Shown one piece after another: positions 16,581-23,803 of a stretch of DNA of 43,045 bases; position 1 is the first letter of the stretch; each line of letters begins with the position of its first letter. Made by a program: the position numbers and the translations under genes. The notes below the pieces were generated by a model. It searched no databases. It was not told the DNA's origin and was given only the letters and a program-made list of their open reading frames with translations. This DNA is from Verrucomicrobiia bacterium. Its GTDB lineage: Bacteria > Patescibacteriota > UBA1384 > CAILIB01. The stretch lies in the NCBI GenBank assembly GCA_035460805.1, contig DATHWI010000103.1:1-43045 (forward strand). The letters run 5' to 3'.

Positions 16581-17099
16581 CTAGGCTCCCAAGGGTCTGA
16601 AGAACCACTTGAGATAGGTGGGCGGCACCCAGTTCTGGCTCTCTGCACCATCGAAGAGCCTTTCCAGGGCTACTTCCGCTTGTTCTTGGCTACTGCTCGG
16701 CGCACCAATGGAGCGCAGATAGGCCAAGTCGGCGTAGAGGAAGGTGACCTCTTCAAGGTCGATGCCGCAGTCCTCCGCTCTTTGGAGGTAGCAAGCGTAC
16801 TCGGGATCGTAGTAGTCGCTATCTTCGAGAAGAGCGAGGAAGTCTTCGGTCGCTACCGTAGTGTGTAGGGCGTAGAAGACTTCTTCCTGGAGGAGTGCGC
16901 GGGGTTCACCATACTGGCGAAGCCGCAGGTTGCGCTCGGTGGTAAGCCGATCCCCGGATCTTCTGGGATCGCGGTGACAGTCCTTCCCGCGTTTTCGCAC
17001 GGAGTCCAAGCGAAGAAAGCGGTTAAAGCGGTTCTTGCGGGGCTCATCCGTGATGAGAGCAACGGTAAGGAGGGAGCGGGTAACTTTTTTTCCTGCCAT
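16581..17099 (-). CDS. Hypothetical basic-to-acidic protein
   Basis: 172 aa from the ATG at 17099; a TTG at 17111 would add four residues. No family recognised. The N-terminal 60 residues are very Arg/Lys-rich and the C-terminal half is acidic with many Tyr/Glu (EDSDYYDPEYACYLQRAEDC). There is no membrane segment. It has a strong promoter (17132-17160) and its own terminator, so it is monocistronic. The basic half could bind nucleic acid, which is inference. Confidence 0.6.
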   Translation of the reverse strand: MAGKKVTRSLLTVALITDEPRKNRFNRFLRLDSVRKRGKDCHRDPRRSGDRLTTERNLRLRQYGEPRALLQEEVFYALHTTVATEDFLALLEDSDYYDPEYACYLQRAEDCGIDLEEVTFLYADLAYLRSIGAPSSSQEQAEVALERLFDGAESQNWVPPTYLKWFFRPLGA

Positions 17100-17131
17100 A
17101 TAAACGTCCAATCCTGGTTAGGATTTGGGAA

Positions 17132-17160
17132 ACAATAGCATTGTAGGGTCTTTTTGTCAA
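17132..17160 (-). promoter_or_regulatory. Strong promoter for the gene at 16581-17099
   Basis: On the minus strand, TTGACA (17160-17155), a 17-nt spacer and TATTGT (17137-17132). The leader to the ATG is about 27 nt. Confidence 0.75.
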
Positions 17161-17178
17161 TCTGAAAGCCAACAAATA

Positions 17179-17205
17179 GAAAAAGCCGCCGGGAGTCCGG
17201 CGGCC
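17179..17205 (-). terminator. Terminator of the folB-alkB-like gene
   Basis: On the minus strand, CCGCCGG and CCGGCGG arms around a 4-nt loop (17184-17203) are followed by a T-run. Confidence 0.8.
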
Positions 17206-17214
17206 TAGGAAAGC

Positions 17215-18150
17215 CTACTTTTGGCGGAGGCCAAACACGTAGCGCTCCTCTGTCACGTTCTGGACGAAGTGGAGGGGCTGAAATGAGCTTCCGTAAAAGC
17301 CAGGGGCACGCATGATAATCACGTGACCGGGTTCCGTGGAGAGGAAGCGTGGGTTGGACCCATTGCGGTTATCACAGAGGGCAAAATCTGCCCTCCCACC
17401 TAAGGTAAAGACACAGATAAGGTTCAGGATGGATCGCCCGTCCCTATGTGGTGTGATCCCAAACGACCCTGTGTCGTAGCGAAGGAGGGACATCTCCGTA
17501 AAGGAGAGGGGCGGTGAGAAGAGGTGATGAGCCTTTTCCTGGTGCACCTTCATGAGAAGAAGCTCCATGAAGTCATCGCGTAGGGAATAGAAGGCACTCT
17601 CCAGGGGAAACTTGGTACAGGAGTTAATATCCTCCCGTACAAGCCCGTTGTTAGCAGTCTCAGGCTGCTTCTTGTAAGAATGGGCCTTTGCCTCATCGAG
17701 AAGGAGTAACCTTCTCTCTTCAGGGAGGATGGGAATGCTAATCCCTCCTTCGGTGCGAAGTGTCTCCAATACGTCCTCAAAGGAAAAATCCAGGAGGTTG
17801 AGTCGCTCAGGGAAGCGATACCTGGTTACGGTAACGCTTGGCGTCCCGATGTCCCAAATGTCCAGCTTCCTCACCTGCACGGTGACTTTGTCCACGGGGA
17901 GTGTAGTAACGACCCCCGATGCAATGCCTTCCGCCAGGGATTCCAATAGGTTATGGCGCTCGCCCTCTACTACGAGGCGGGCGATATCGCGCAGGTGGCG
18001 GTAATCCACCGTGTTGGTGATGGAGTCATGGAGGGGATACTCCCTGCACTCCGCATCAACCTGAATGGCAAAGCGTTGTGCCTGCGTATGTTCTTTTTCA
18101 GTGAGCCCGTGAATGCCAGAAAGGGTAAGTGAAACGGAAATGGTGTGCAT
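17215..18150 (-). CDS. Fusion: FolB-type dihydroneopterin aldolase + AlkB-like 2OG-Fe(II) oxygenase
   Basis: 311 aa. Residues 1-118 are a FolB/FolX-type tunnelling-fold domain with GIHGLTEKE (Glu18/Glu20), TVDY (Tyr50) and VQVRK (Lys95), so the aldolase/epimerase catalytic residues look present. After a linker, residues 180-311 form a 2-oxoglutarate/Fe(II) dioxygenase of AlkB type: HRD (His235, Asp237) and His294 as the metal triad, and RYVFGLR (Arg303, Arg309) as the RxxxxxR signature. FolB converts dihydroneopterin to hydroxymethyl-dihydropterin; AlkB-like enzymes oxidise methylated bases or other substrates. I know of no such fusion. AGGAGG precedes the ATG, and an attenuator-like leader lies upstream. 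No other folate genes lie in the window. Confidence 0.88.
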   Translation of the reverse strand: MHTISVSLTLSGIHGLTEKEHTQAQRFAIQVDAECREYPLHDSITNTVDYRHLRDIARLVVEGERHNLLESLAEGIASGVVTTLPVDKVTVQVRKLDIWDIGTPSVTVTRYRFPERLNLLDFSFEDVLETLRTEGGISIPILPEERRLLLLDEAKAHSYKKQPETANNGLVREDINSCTKFPLESAFYSLRDDFMELLLMKVHQEKAHHLFSPPLSFTEMSLLRYDTGSFGITPHRDGRSILNLICVFTLGGRADFALCDNRNGSNPRFLSTEPGHVIIMRAPGFYGSSFQPLHFVQNVTEERYVFGLRQK

Positions 18151-18174
18151 GGGTTGCCTCCTTGAGTATCAAAA

Positions 18175-18296
18175 AAACCGCCTGGGCGGCGGCTTAGTGA
18201 GCATGAAAATGCGTTACTCAGGGAAGGCCGCCATTAGGAGAGCGGGCGGGAATCCGTAAAGCCAGACCAGGTTCTGATGGCGTGGGTTAGTAACAT
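18175..18296 (-). promoter_or_regulatory. Riboswitch-like leader with attenuator upstream of the folB-alkB-like gene
   Basis: On the minus strand an extended -10 (TGCTTATAT, hexamer 18308-18303) predicts transcription from about 18296. The leader has a closing helix (18289-18296 with 18209-18218, 2-nt bulge) and an inner helix (18245-18249 with 18228-18232). A terminator hairpin (18188-18192 with 18178-18182) is followed by seven U just before the AGGAGG ribosome site. Segment 18227-18232 can instead pair with 18188-18193, which would destroy the terminator. These mutually exclusive helices are the hallmark of transcriptional riboswitches. The aptamer matches no class I recognise. An alternative is a small RNA ending at the terminator. 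Confidence 0.6.
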
Positions 18297-18344
18297 GCCC
18301 TTATATAAGCACGCGGCATGGCAGGATGGGAAGGGGGCAGAGAG

Positions 18345-18372
18345 TTGTCAGTAATCTGGCATCAGGTACAAT
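18345..18372 (+). promoter_or_regulatory. Promoter for the DUF475 gene (leaderless layout)
   Basis: TTGTCA at 18345-18350, a 16-nt spacer and TACAAT at 18367-18372. Only 7 nt separate the -10 from the ATG at 18380. Confidence 0.7.
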
Positions 18373-18379
18373 CTAAGGT

Positions 18380-19306
18380 ATGACTGTCACCATTCTCCTT
18401 ACCATCCTTGGGCTGATTATCTTTGAGGTAGTTACCAGTGTGGATAACGCTGTAATTAACGCCGAGGTGCTTTCCACCATGGGTGAAAGGGCGAGGAGAT
18501 GGTTCCTCACCTGGGGGATACTCTTTGCCGTTTTCGTTGTCCGCGGCGCACTGCCTTGGCTCATTATTTGGGTGGTGAACCCGTCGCTGGGGCCTATGGG
18601 TGCCCTCTTTGCTACCTTTAGCAATGACCCGGCCGTGCACGAATCGATTGAGCGCTCGGCACCTGTTCTCCTGGCGGCTGGCGGTACCTTTATGATTTTC
18701 CTCTTCTTCTACTGGCTCTTCTTGGAGGAAAAAAACTTTGGCCTGCCTCGCGCTGAACGCTTCTTTATGCGTTTTGGCATTTGGTTTTACGCAGTTGTGG
18801 CCATCCTTCTCTCTACCATCGTGTGGTTTGCGCTTAAGCAAAACCCAGTTATGGCCTTTGGTGCGGTTATTGGCTCCACCGCCTTCTTCATTACGCACGG
18901 CTTCAAGGAAAACGCGGAGAAAGGCGAGCAGGACCTCCTTAAGAAAGACGGGAAGATGTCTGATATCAGCAAGATATTCTACCTGGAGATCATCGACACC
19001 AGCTTCTCCATTGACGGTGTTCTAGGCGCTTTTGCCTTCACGCTTTCTGTGCCAATTATTCTCCTAGGTAACGGTATCGGCGCAATTGTCATTCGTGAGA
19101 TTACCGTCAGGAACCTTCGCCAAGTAAAGCGGTATCTCTACCTGAAGAACGGTGCAATGTACTCTGTTGCCGTGCTAGGTACTGTCATGGTTCTTAACGC
19201 TTTTGGACTTCATACGCCGCACTGGCTTGCTCCACTCGCTACTGTCTGTGTAGTTGGTTACTTTTTCCTCAAGTCCTCGCGTGAACTGAAGGGGGCCAGG
19301 GCCTAG
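18380..19306 (+). CDS. DUF475/TerC-like integral membrane protein
   Basis: 308 aa with about eight membrane helices. Two inverted signature motifs are visible: EVVTSVDNAVINAEVL (about residues 15-30) and LEIIDTSFSIDGVLGAF (about 200-216). The acidic Asp-Asn / Asp-Gly pairs in the membrane are typical of the TerC/LysE-like superfamily, some members of which export Mn2+ or act in tellurite resistance. DUF475 itself is little studied, so metal transport is family inference. TACAAT 7 nt before the ATG suggests a leaderless transcript, and the gene is divergent from the folB-alkB-like gene. Confidence 0.9.
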   Translation: MTVTILLTILGLIIFEVVTSVDNAVINAEVLSTMGERARRWFLTWGILFAVFVVRGALPWLIIWVVNPSLGPMGALFATFSNDPAVHESIERSAPVLLAAGGTFMIFLFFYWLFLEEKNFGLPRAERFFMRFGIWFYAVVAILLSTIVWFALKQNPVMAFGAVIGSTAFFITHGFKENAEKGEQDLLKKDGKMSDISKIFYLEIIDTSFSIDGVLGAFAFTLSVPIILLGNGIGAIVIREITVRNLRQVKRYLYLKNGAMYSVAVLGTVMVLNAFGLHTPHWLAPLATVCVVGYFFLKSSRELKGARA

Positions 19307-19374
19307 AGACAGGGCTGGTTGGCCCTGGACGGTTAGGTCTTGCTGCTGACGGAAGTAGTAACCCGTCCATTTCC

Positions 19375-19403
19375 TTGAGAAAAACCGGTAAATCTGGCAA
19401 ACT
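19375..19403 (+). promoter_or_regulatory. Candidate trhO promoter
   Basis: TTGAGA at 19375-19380, a 17-nt spacer and CAAACT at 19398-19403, with the ATG 9 nt further on. Confidence 0.5.
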
Positions 19404-19412
19404 ACTTCCGAT

Positions 19413-20270
19413 ATGAAATACCAGGTTCTCCTCTATTACCACTACGGCCACCTTACTGACGCAGCAGAGTTGCTTGTCAGCCAGCGCGCCCTTTGCCAGC
19501 GTCTCGGCCTAACGGGACGCCTTCTTATTGCGGAAGAGGGTATGAACGGCACGCTGGAGGGCACGGTTGAGGCCACTGAGGAATACGTGGCTGAACTTAA
19601 GAAGGATGTGCGATTCCGCAATATCCATATGAAACGGAGCGTAGGGACGGGGAATGCTTTCCCTAAGCTGATGGTGAAGCTCCGCTCAGAGATTGTGAGT
19701 GCGTACTTGGGAGATGACGATTTTAACCCAGCGGATCACACTGCGCCCTTTATTTCCCCTGAAGAGCTTCATTCGTGGATCCACTCCGACAAAGAGCTTT
19801 ACATTGTGGATATGCGGAACAGTTACGAACACCTGTCCGGACACTTCGCAGGCTCCGTGCTTCCCAAGGACTTCCGGAACTTCCGCGACCTTCCCGCTAT
19901 TCTTCCTCAAATAGAGCATTTGAAGGGAAAGACGGTCGTAACGGTTTGTACTGGAGGTGTCCGGTGTGAAAAGGCATCTGGCTTTCTTCTGAACAAAGGC
20001 TTCAAAGAGGTATACCAGCTGTATGGCGGTATTGTGAGCTATATGGAGAAGTACCCAAACCAGGACTTCCTAGGTAAGCTCTATGTGTTCGATAACCGCG
20101 TGACAATGGGCTTTAACACTGACCAGCCAGATCACACCGTTGTGGGCCGTTGTGCGTACTGTGACGTGCCTTGTGAGCGGTATGTGAACGATGATGACGC
20201 AGAGGGCAGGCCGCACTTTATCTGTTGCGCAGCCTGCAGTGAAACCCGCCCATCCCTCATCCCAGCTTAG
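19413..20270 (+). CDS. trhO: tRNA uridine(34) hydroxylase TrhO (rhodanese family)
   Basis: 285 aa. An N-terminal ferredoxin-like acylphosphatase-fold domain (residues 1-100, with EEGMNGTLEG) precedes a rhodanese domain with active loop VCTGGVRCEKAS (Cys179, Cys185). A C-terminal Cys-rich zinc-type region follows (RCAYCDVPC and CCAACS). This is the YceA/TrhO architecture: prephenate-independent, oxygen-dependent formation of 5-hydroxyuridine at wobble U34. The N-terminus YQVLLYYHYGHL is standard. A -10-like CAAACT lies 9 nt before the ATG, with no Shine-Dalgarno site. It is monocistronic. Confidence 0.95.
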   Translation: MKYQVLLYYHYGHLTDAAELLVSQRALCQRLGLTGRLLIAEEGMNGTLEGTVEATEEYVAELKKDVRFRNIHMKRSVGTGNAFPKLMVKLRSEIVSAYLGDDDFNPADHTAPFISPEELHSWIHSDKELYIVDMRNSYEHLSGHFAGSVLPKDFRNFRDLPAILPQIEHLKGKTVVTVCTGGVRCEKASGFLLNKGFKEVYQLYGGIVSYMEKYPNQDFLGKLYVFDNRVTMGFNTDQPDHTVVGRCAYCDVPCERYVNDDDAEGRPHFICCAACSETRPSLIPA

Positions 20271-20351
20271 GTACGGGGTTCGAGGTCTGTACACGTGGCA
20301 TATTTCTCGCGTACAGTTCGGGTATAAATTAGTATCCGCGCACGTATACGT

Positions 20352-20738
20352 ATGGCCACCATTACCAAGGAATACCTTATTGCGGTACCACCACGCATAC
20401 TGTGGGATGCGTTGACTGACCCGCAGCAGATTGACGGTTGGGGAGCAGGCCCAAACCCTGTGGTTGATTTAGTGGAAGGTGGGGCATTCTCCCTTTGGGA
20501 CGGCGAAGTAACAGGCAAAGTCCTGGATGTAGAAGAGGAGAGCCGCCTCGTTTGTGAATGGCACATGTCGGGGCATGAAACGCCCACGGAGGTTACTATT
20601 ACCCTGGAGCCTGATGAAGAGGGCACAAAGATGACTGTTATGCAGACAGGTGTCCCCGAAGAAGAGGTGGAGGAATTCGATCGCGGTTGGGACGAGTTTT
20701 ACGCCGGTCCCATTAAAGAGTTCTGCGAGCAGTCTTAA
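20352..20738 (+). CDS. SRPBCC/AHSA1-like protein
   Basis: 128 aa with a START-like fold. The N-terminal pattern ITKEYLIAVPPRILWDALTDPQQIDGW and the C-terminal helix (EFDRGWDEFYAGPIKEFC) fit the AHSA1 subgroup. It is the second such protein in the window and is clearly diverged from the one at 12296. Ligand unknown. TATAAA at 20323-20328 or TAGTAT at 20330-20335 could be the -10, giving a leader under 20 nt. A perfect terminator follows. Confidence 0.87.
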   Translation: MATITKEYLIAVPPRILWDALTDPQQIDGWGAGPNPVVDLVEGGAFSLWDGEVTGKVLDVEEESRLVCEWHMSGHETPTEVTITLEPDEEGTKMTVMQTGVPEEEVEEFDRGWDEFYAGPIKEFCEQS

Positions 20739-20742
20739 GAGA

Positions 20743-20770
20743 AAAAACCCTCCGTTACGGAGGGTTTTCT
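20743..20770 (+). terminator. Terminator after SRPBCC gene
   Basis: ACCCTCCG (20747-20754) pairs with CGGAGGGT (20758-20765) around a TTA loop, then T-run. Confidence 0.85.
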
Positions 20771-20845
20771 TGCTTGACTACACATCCTATTAGTGGGAAA
20801 AAGGAGTGTCATTGGACAATCGTTTGAGACAGGTTGAGGTTGGAT

Positions 20846-21400
20846 ATGAAAAATCTTCGTTGTGCGCTCACGGCCCTCTGGGCAGTTGTTTTTCTGCTTT
20901 GTGCAGTATCGGCACGAAGCCAGGTTAGCGGTTCCCCGGTTGCAGACCTTGCTTCAAAAGTGAGTTTCCAAAAAGCTTGGGAGAACGCCAAAGAGGATCC
21001 GGCTTTTACGGCGGCAATGCTTTCCCAGACCTTTATGAGGAAGGGGAAGGACAGTCTTGGCCGCGCTGTGTTCATTCTGGAGGCCCAGACATCTCCTGAA
21101 AAAGACTACGTCCTAGAGCTTATTCCCTGCGTTAAAACACCTACTGCCATAACCATGGTGGATGGCGACCCTACGTACTACGTGGTCAAACAGATGATAT
21201 GGGGCGAACTCTCTGACGCAAAGAAAGAAGAGGCAAAGAGCCTGGGGATGGATGAGATGAAGATCCGTGAGATAAGCCGCAAATACGGCACGCCTGCCGA
21301 GGTGTACACACGCCTTAAATGCAATGCGCTTCACGTACGCTACCTCTCCAAGGACGGGACAAAAAAATACGAGGCAGTCTTCCTTATCAAAGACGCCTGA
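20846..21400 (+). CDS. Secreted hypothetical protein
   Basis: 184 aa. A classical signal peptide (basic MKNLR, hydrophobic core to about residue 21, cleavage near ARSQ) is followed by about 160 residues with no family I recognise. TGAGG at 20835-20839 with 6-nt spacing supports the ATG at 20846 over an in-frame TTG 12 nt earlier. One Cys in the middle (LIPCVKT) and one near the end (LKCNAL) could form a disulphide. It is flanked by terminators on both sides, so it is an independent transcription unit. Confidence 0.72.
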   Translation: MKNLRCALTALWAVVFLLCAVSARSQVSGSPVADLASKVSFQKAWENAKEDPAFTAAMLSQTFMRKGKDSLGRAVFILEAQTSPEKDYVLELIPCVKTPTAITMVDGDPTYYVVKQMIWGELSDAKKEEAKSLGMDEMKIREISRKYGTPAEVYTRLKCNALHVRYLSKDGTKKYEAVFLIKDA

Positions 21401-21404
21401 ATCA

Positions 21405-21433
21405 AATGGCCAGGACGCACATCCTGGCCTTTT
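21405..21433. terminator. Bidirectional terminator
   Basis: GGCCAGGA (21408-21415) pairs with TCCTGGCC (21422-21429). It lies between converging genes. Confidence 0.8.
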
Positions 21434-22381
21434 CTATTCAATCCCTAAATGGCTTTTTGCCTTGTGCCAGAGGGGCCAGACATAGACAAACCCTCCTACA
21501 AGAAGGGGGAGCCAAAGTTGAAAGCCCCGGAAGATGAGGGTGCCCGCAAGGGCATCGGCAGTAGGGACACCGGCTTTCCCCAAGAAGAAAACCAAGGCGC
21601 TCTCAACTACCACTAGGCCTTGAAAGAGTGGGGAGGCGGTAAGGACGAGGGCTGTGAGTACATACGCGGCGGCGGCAATTTCCACTGCAACCTGAATGCC
21701 TAGGGAGTGGAGTGCGCTCCAGAGCAGGAGCATGCCGGCGCTGTCTACCAAGAGACTAAGAAGGCCAGCTTCTATAAGGGGTTTAGAGTGAAAATGACCG
21801 ACATGGGGAGCTAACCACTTGCGGACAAGGCGGGAGAGGAGCGGCCGGCAGACCACAATAAGGGTGACTGCGGTAGCAATGGCGCCTGCAAATATGCGGG
21901 CCAGCACATAAATGTGTTCCTCGTCTTGCAAGAGAACCCTGCCTACCAAGAACACAATAGGAACGAGAAGGATGAGGTAGGAGGTGGCACTCACTAAGAC
22001 AAAGGCACTCGAGACGAAGGTGTGTTCTGAGGGCTTAATGTCGTGGTGGTCCAAGTCCTTAGTGAGGGTGTATTGAGCAACTGAGAAGCCACCCGGGATG
22101 AAGGGAGAAAGAAAGAACCGCTTTAAGTAGAGGACGATGGCTTCCCTAAAGGGGATATCTTTCTCCAGGGAGCGGTAACACGCGCGGATCACGGCTGATT
22201 GGATGAGCACTATACAGACGGAAGTGGCGAAGGCTACTAGGAGGTACTCAGGACGAGCCCCGTGAAAGGCTTTACTGATGCTTTGGAGCTCCGCACCGTT
22301 CCTTACGAAAAAGATGCCTCCCAGGACCATGAGGAGGAGTGCAAACAGGGTGCGGATAATACTTGTCCACGCGATGCGCAT
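21434..22381 (-). CDS. Lysylphosphatidylglycerol synthase TM-region-like (UPF0104) membrane protein
   Basis: 315 aa with about eight membrane helices and no soluble domain. The FFLSPFIPGGFSVAQY loop and the C-terminal SPLFQGLVVVESALVFFLGKAGV are characteristic of the LPG_synthase_TM (AglD/UPF0104) family, in which this region acts as a lipid flippase. The MprF aminoacyltransferase half is absent, so lysinylation is not expected. A role in lipid or polyprenyl-glycan translocation is family inference and would fit the surface-sugar genes elsewhere in the window. Confidence 0.85.
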   Translation of the reverse strand: MRIAWTSIIRTLFALLLMVLGGIFFVRNGAELQSISKAFHGARPEYLLVAFATSVCIVLIQSAVIRACYRSLEKDIPFREAIVLYLKRFFLSPFIPGGFSVAQYTLTKDLDHHDIKPSEHTFVSSAFVLVSATSYLILLVPIVFLVGRVLLQDEEHIYVLARIFAGAIATAVTLIVVCRPLLSRLVRKWLAPHVGHFHSKPLIEAGLLSLLVDSAGMLLLWSALHSLGIQVAVEIAAAAYVLTALVLTASPLFQGLVVVESALVFFLGKAGVPTADALAGTLIFRGFQLWLPLLVGGFVYVWPLWHKAKSHLGIE

Positions 22382-22510
22382 ATACAGATATCCTACCTGA
22401 AACTATCTTTATTAGGGAGGGATGGTTCTACGGGAGCTTTTTTGCTATTGTGAAGCCCGCATCATATGGTTTGAGGATGTTTCGTTCGCACCTTACTTGC
22501 GCTTGCGACG

Positions 22511-22588
22511 TATGCACTAGCACCCGCGTTACTTCGTAACTCATGCACTCGCACAACTCATGCACTCGCACCCGCGTTACTTCGTAAC
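22511..22588. repeat. Two 30-bp direct repeats carrying a GTTAC palindrome
   Basis: 22511-22540 and 22559-22588 are near-identical (two mismatches), period 48 bp. Each contains GTTAC-TTC-GTAAC; the second extends to GCGTTAC-TTC-GTAACGC (22574-22590). The repeat also contains CGCACCCG, which matches the 5' end of the adjacent tRNA-Arg. The surrounding 22382-22646 region has no gene. Confidence 0.8.
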
Positions 22589-22646
22589 GCTGGAGCTCGT
22601 TCGCGGTCCGCCTCTGAGTGCAAGCACTCACGGCGTTCGCTCACTC

Positions 22647-22722
22647 GCACCCGTAGCTCAGTGGATAGAGCGTCTGGTTCCGGTCCAGAAGGCCGCAGGT
22701 TCGATCCCTGCCGGGTGCACCA
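22647..22722 (+). tRNA. tRNA-Arg (anticodon CCG)
   Basis: 76 nt with encoded CCA. The acceptor GCACCCG pairs with CGGGTGC. The anticodon stem TCTGG/CCAGA encloses TTCCGGT, giving CCG (reads CGG). The T-loop is TTCGATC. Confidence 0.97.
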
Positions 22723-22730
22723 AAGAGAGC

Positions 22731-22813
22731 GAGGCATGTTTGCAACTAGCGCGCAAAGGGAAGAAATGCCTGAATACACCTCCGGTGTATGCTAATAGTT
22801 GCAAACATACCTC
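22731..22813. repeat. 18-bp inverted repeat with internal hairpin
   Basis: 22731-22748 pairs with 22796-22813 (17 of 18 positions). The 47-nt loop contains ATACACC-TCC-GGTGTAT (22774-22790). It starts 8 nt after the tRNA-Arg CCA end and overlaps the candidate promoter of the next gene. It has no T-run. Confidence 0.7.
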
Positions 22814-22826
22814 ACCGTCTTTAATT
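22799..22826 (+). promoter_or_regulatory. Candidate promoter of the methyltransferase gene (leaderless layout)
   Basis: TTGCAA at 22799-22804, a 16-nt spacer and TTAATT at 22821-22826. The GTG start is 7 nt downstream. Confidence 0.45.
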
Positions 22827-22833
22827 CTCACTT

Positions 22834-23697
22834 GTGAAACCTATCATCGTTCAGCCTTCAGAGGCATACGAACTCATCGACAGCGGTAACGGCCTTCGTT
22901 TGGAGCGCTTTGGCCAGCACACCATTGTACGGCCAGACCCTTCAGTCCTGTGGCAACCTACCACGCCTAGTCATCCAGCATGGATCAATCCCGATGCTAC
23001 TTTTGTCGATACAGAAAAAGAGCGCTGGCGCCTGCGTAAGCCACAACTGGCCAATGGGTGGGAAGTCTCTTTTGAAGGCGGGGCAAAAGTCCTGGTCAGG
23101 CCAACTCCTTTCCGGCACGTTGGCGTGTTCCCGGAGCAAGAAGCCAACTGGGCTTGGCTTAGGTCCAAGCTGAAGAGGGCAGACAAGCCGAAGGTCCTTA
23201 ACCTTTTCGGCTATACCGGCGTGGCAAGCATTATAGCGGCCCAAGCGGGTGCCCTTGTTACCCATGTAGACTCGTCCAAGAGCACGGTTTTTTGGGCAAG
23301 TGACAACGCAAAGCGTTCAGCGCTAGGTGAGAAGGGAATTCGTTGGATGGTAGATGACGTACAGAAGTTTGTTAAGCGTGAGCTAAGGCGCGGCGCAACG
23401 TACGATCTCATTATCATGGACCCTCCTGTCTTTGGCCGTGGCGCAAAAGGCGAAGTCTGGCGCCTTGAGGAACACCTGGGTCCCTTGTTAACGGATATAG
23501 CAAGCCTTCTTTCACCAAACCCTATTGGGTTTTGCCTTAACTTTTACGCAACCTCACTTTACCCAGAGGCAGTTGCCCGTCTTACCCAAGAAGCACTTGG
23601 CGACAGGACTGGTGACCTAGGTCTGTACAGCTTGTGCCTAGGGGAAAGCGAGAGTGGAAAAGCTCTTCCTACAGGCTACTGCGTCCGGTCGGAATAA
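22834..23697 (+). CDS. Class I SAM-dependent RNA methyltransferase (RlmI/RlmK-like)
   Basis: 287 aa from a GTG start. A short beta-rich N-terminal part (residues 1-90) precedes a Rossmann methyltransferase domain with motif I VLNLFGYTGVASIIAAQAGA, acidic motif II THVDSSK, and the catalytic MDPPVFGRG. This fits the COG1092 group of 23S rRNA m5C/m2G methyltransferases, although the PUA domain of RlmI is missing. The exact target base is not predictable. No Shine-Dalgarno site is seen; TTAATT 7 nt before the GTG suggests a leaderless message. An 11-bp hairpin (23729-23739/23745-23755) follows the gene. Confidence 0.85.
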   Translation: MKPIIVQPSEAYELIDSGNGLRLERFGQHTIVRPDPSVLWQPTTPSHPAWINPDATFVDTEKERWRLRKPQLANGWEVSFEGGAKVLVRPTPFRHVGVFPEQEANWAWLRSKLKRADKPKVLNLFGYTGVASIIAAQAGALVTHVDSSKSTVFWASDNAKRSALGEKGIRWMVDDVQKFVKRELRRGATYDLIIMDPPVFGRGAKGEVWRLEEHLGPLLTDIASLLSPNPIGFCLNFYATSLYPEAVARLTQEALGDRTGDLGLYSLCLGESESGKALPTGYCVRSE

Positions 23698-23803
23698 CGG
23701 CAAGTTTTTGTCACTGGTTTGGTGGAATGAAGCGGTAGCGTAAGGCTACCGCTTCGGGTATCTACCAGGTCGACGGAGCGGTTTCATTTCTAACGAAACT
23801 GCT

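Noticed and set aside
18180-18300. SRP (4.5S) RNA gene on the minus strand
   Set aside because: The size fits, but the conserved GGAA-type tetraloop and the asymmetric AGCAG loop could not be found on either strand.
18290-18379. Manganese (yybP-ykoY) riboswitch upstream of the DUF475/TerC-like gene
   Set aside because: AAGGGGG at 18330-18337 recalls the start of that class, but the -35 (18345) and -10 (18367-18372) place the transcript start at the ATG, so nothing upstream would be in the mRNA.
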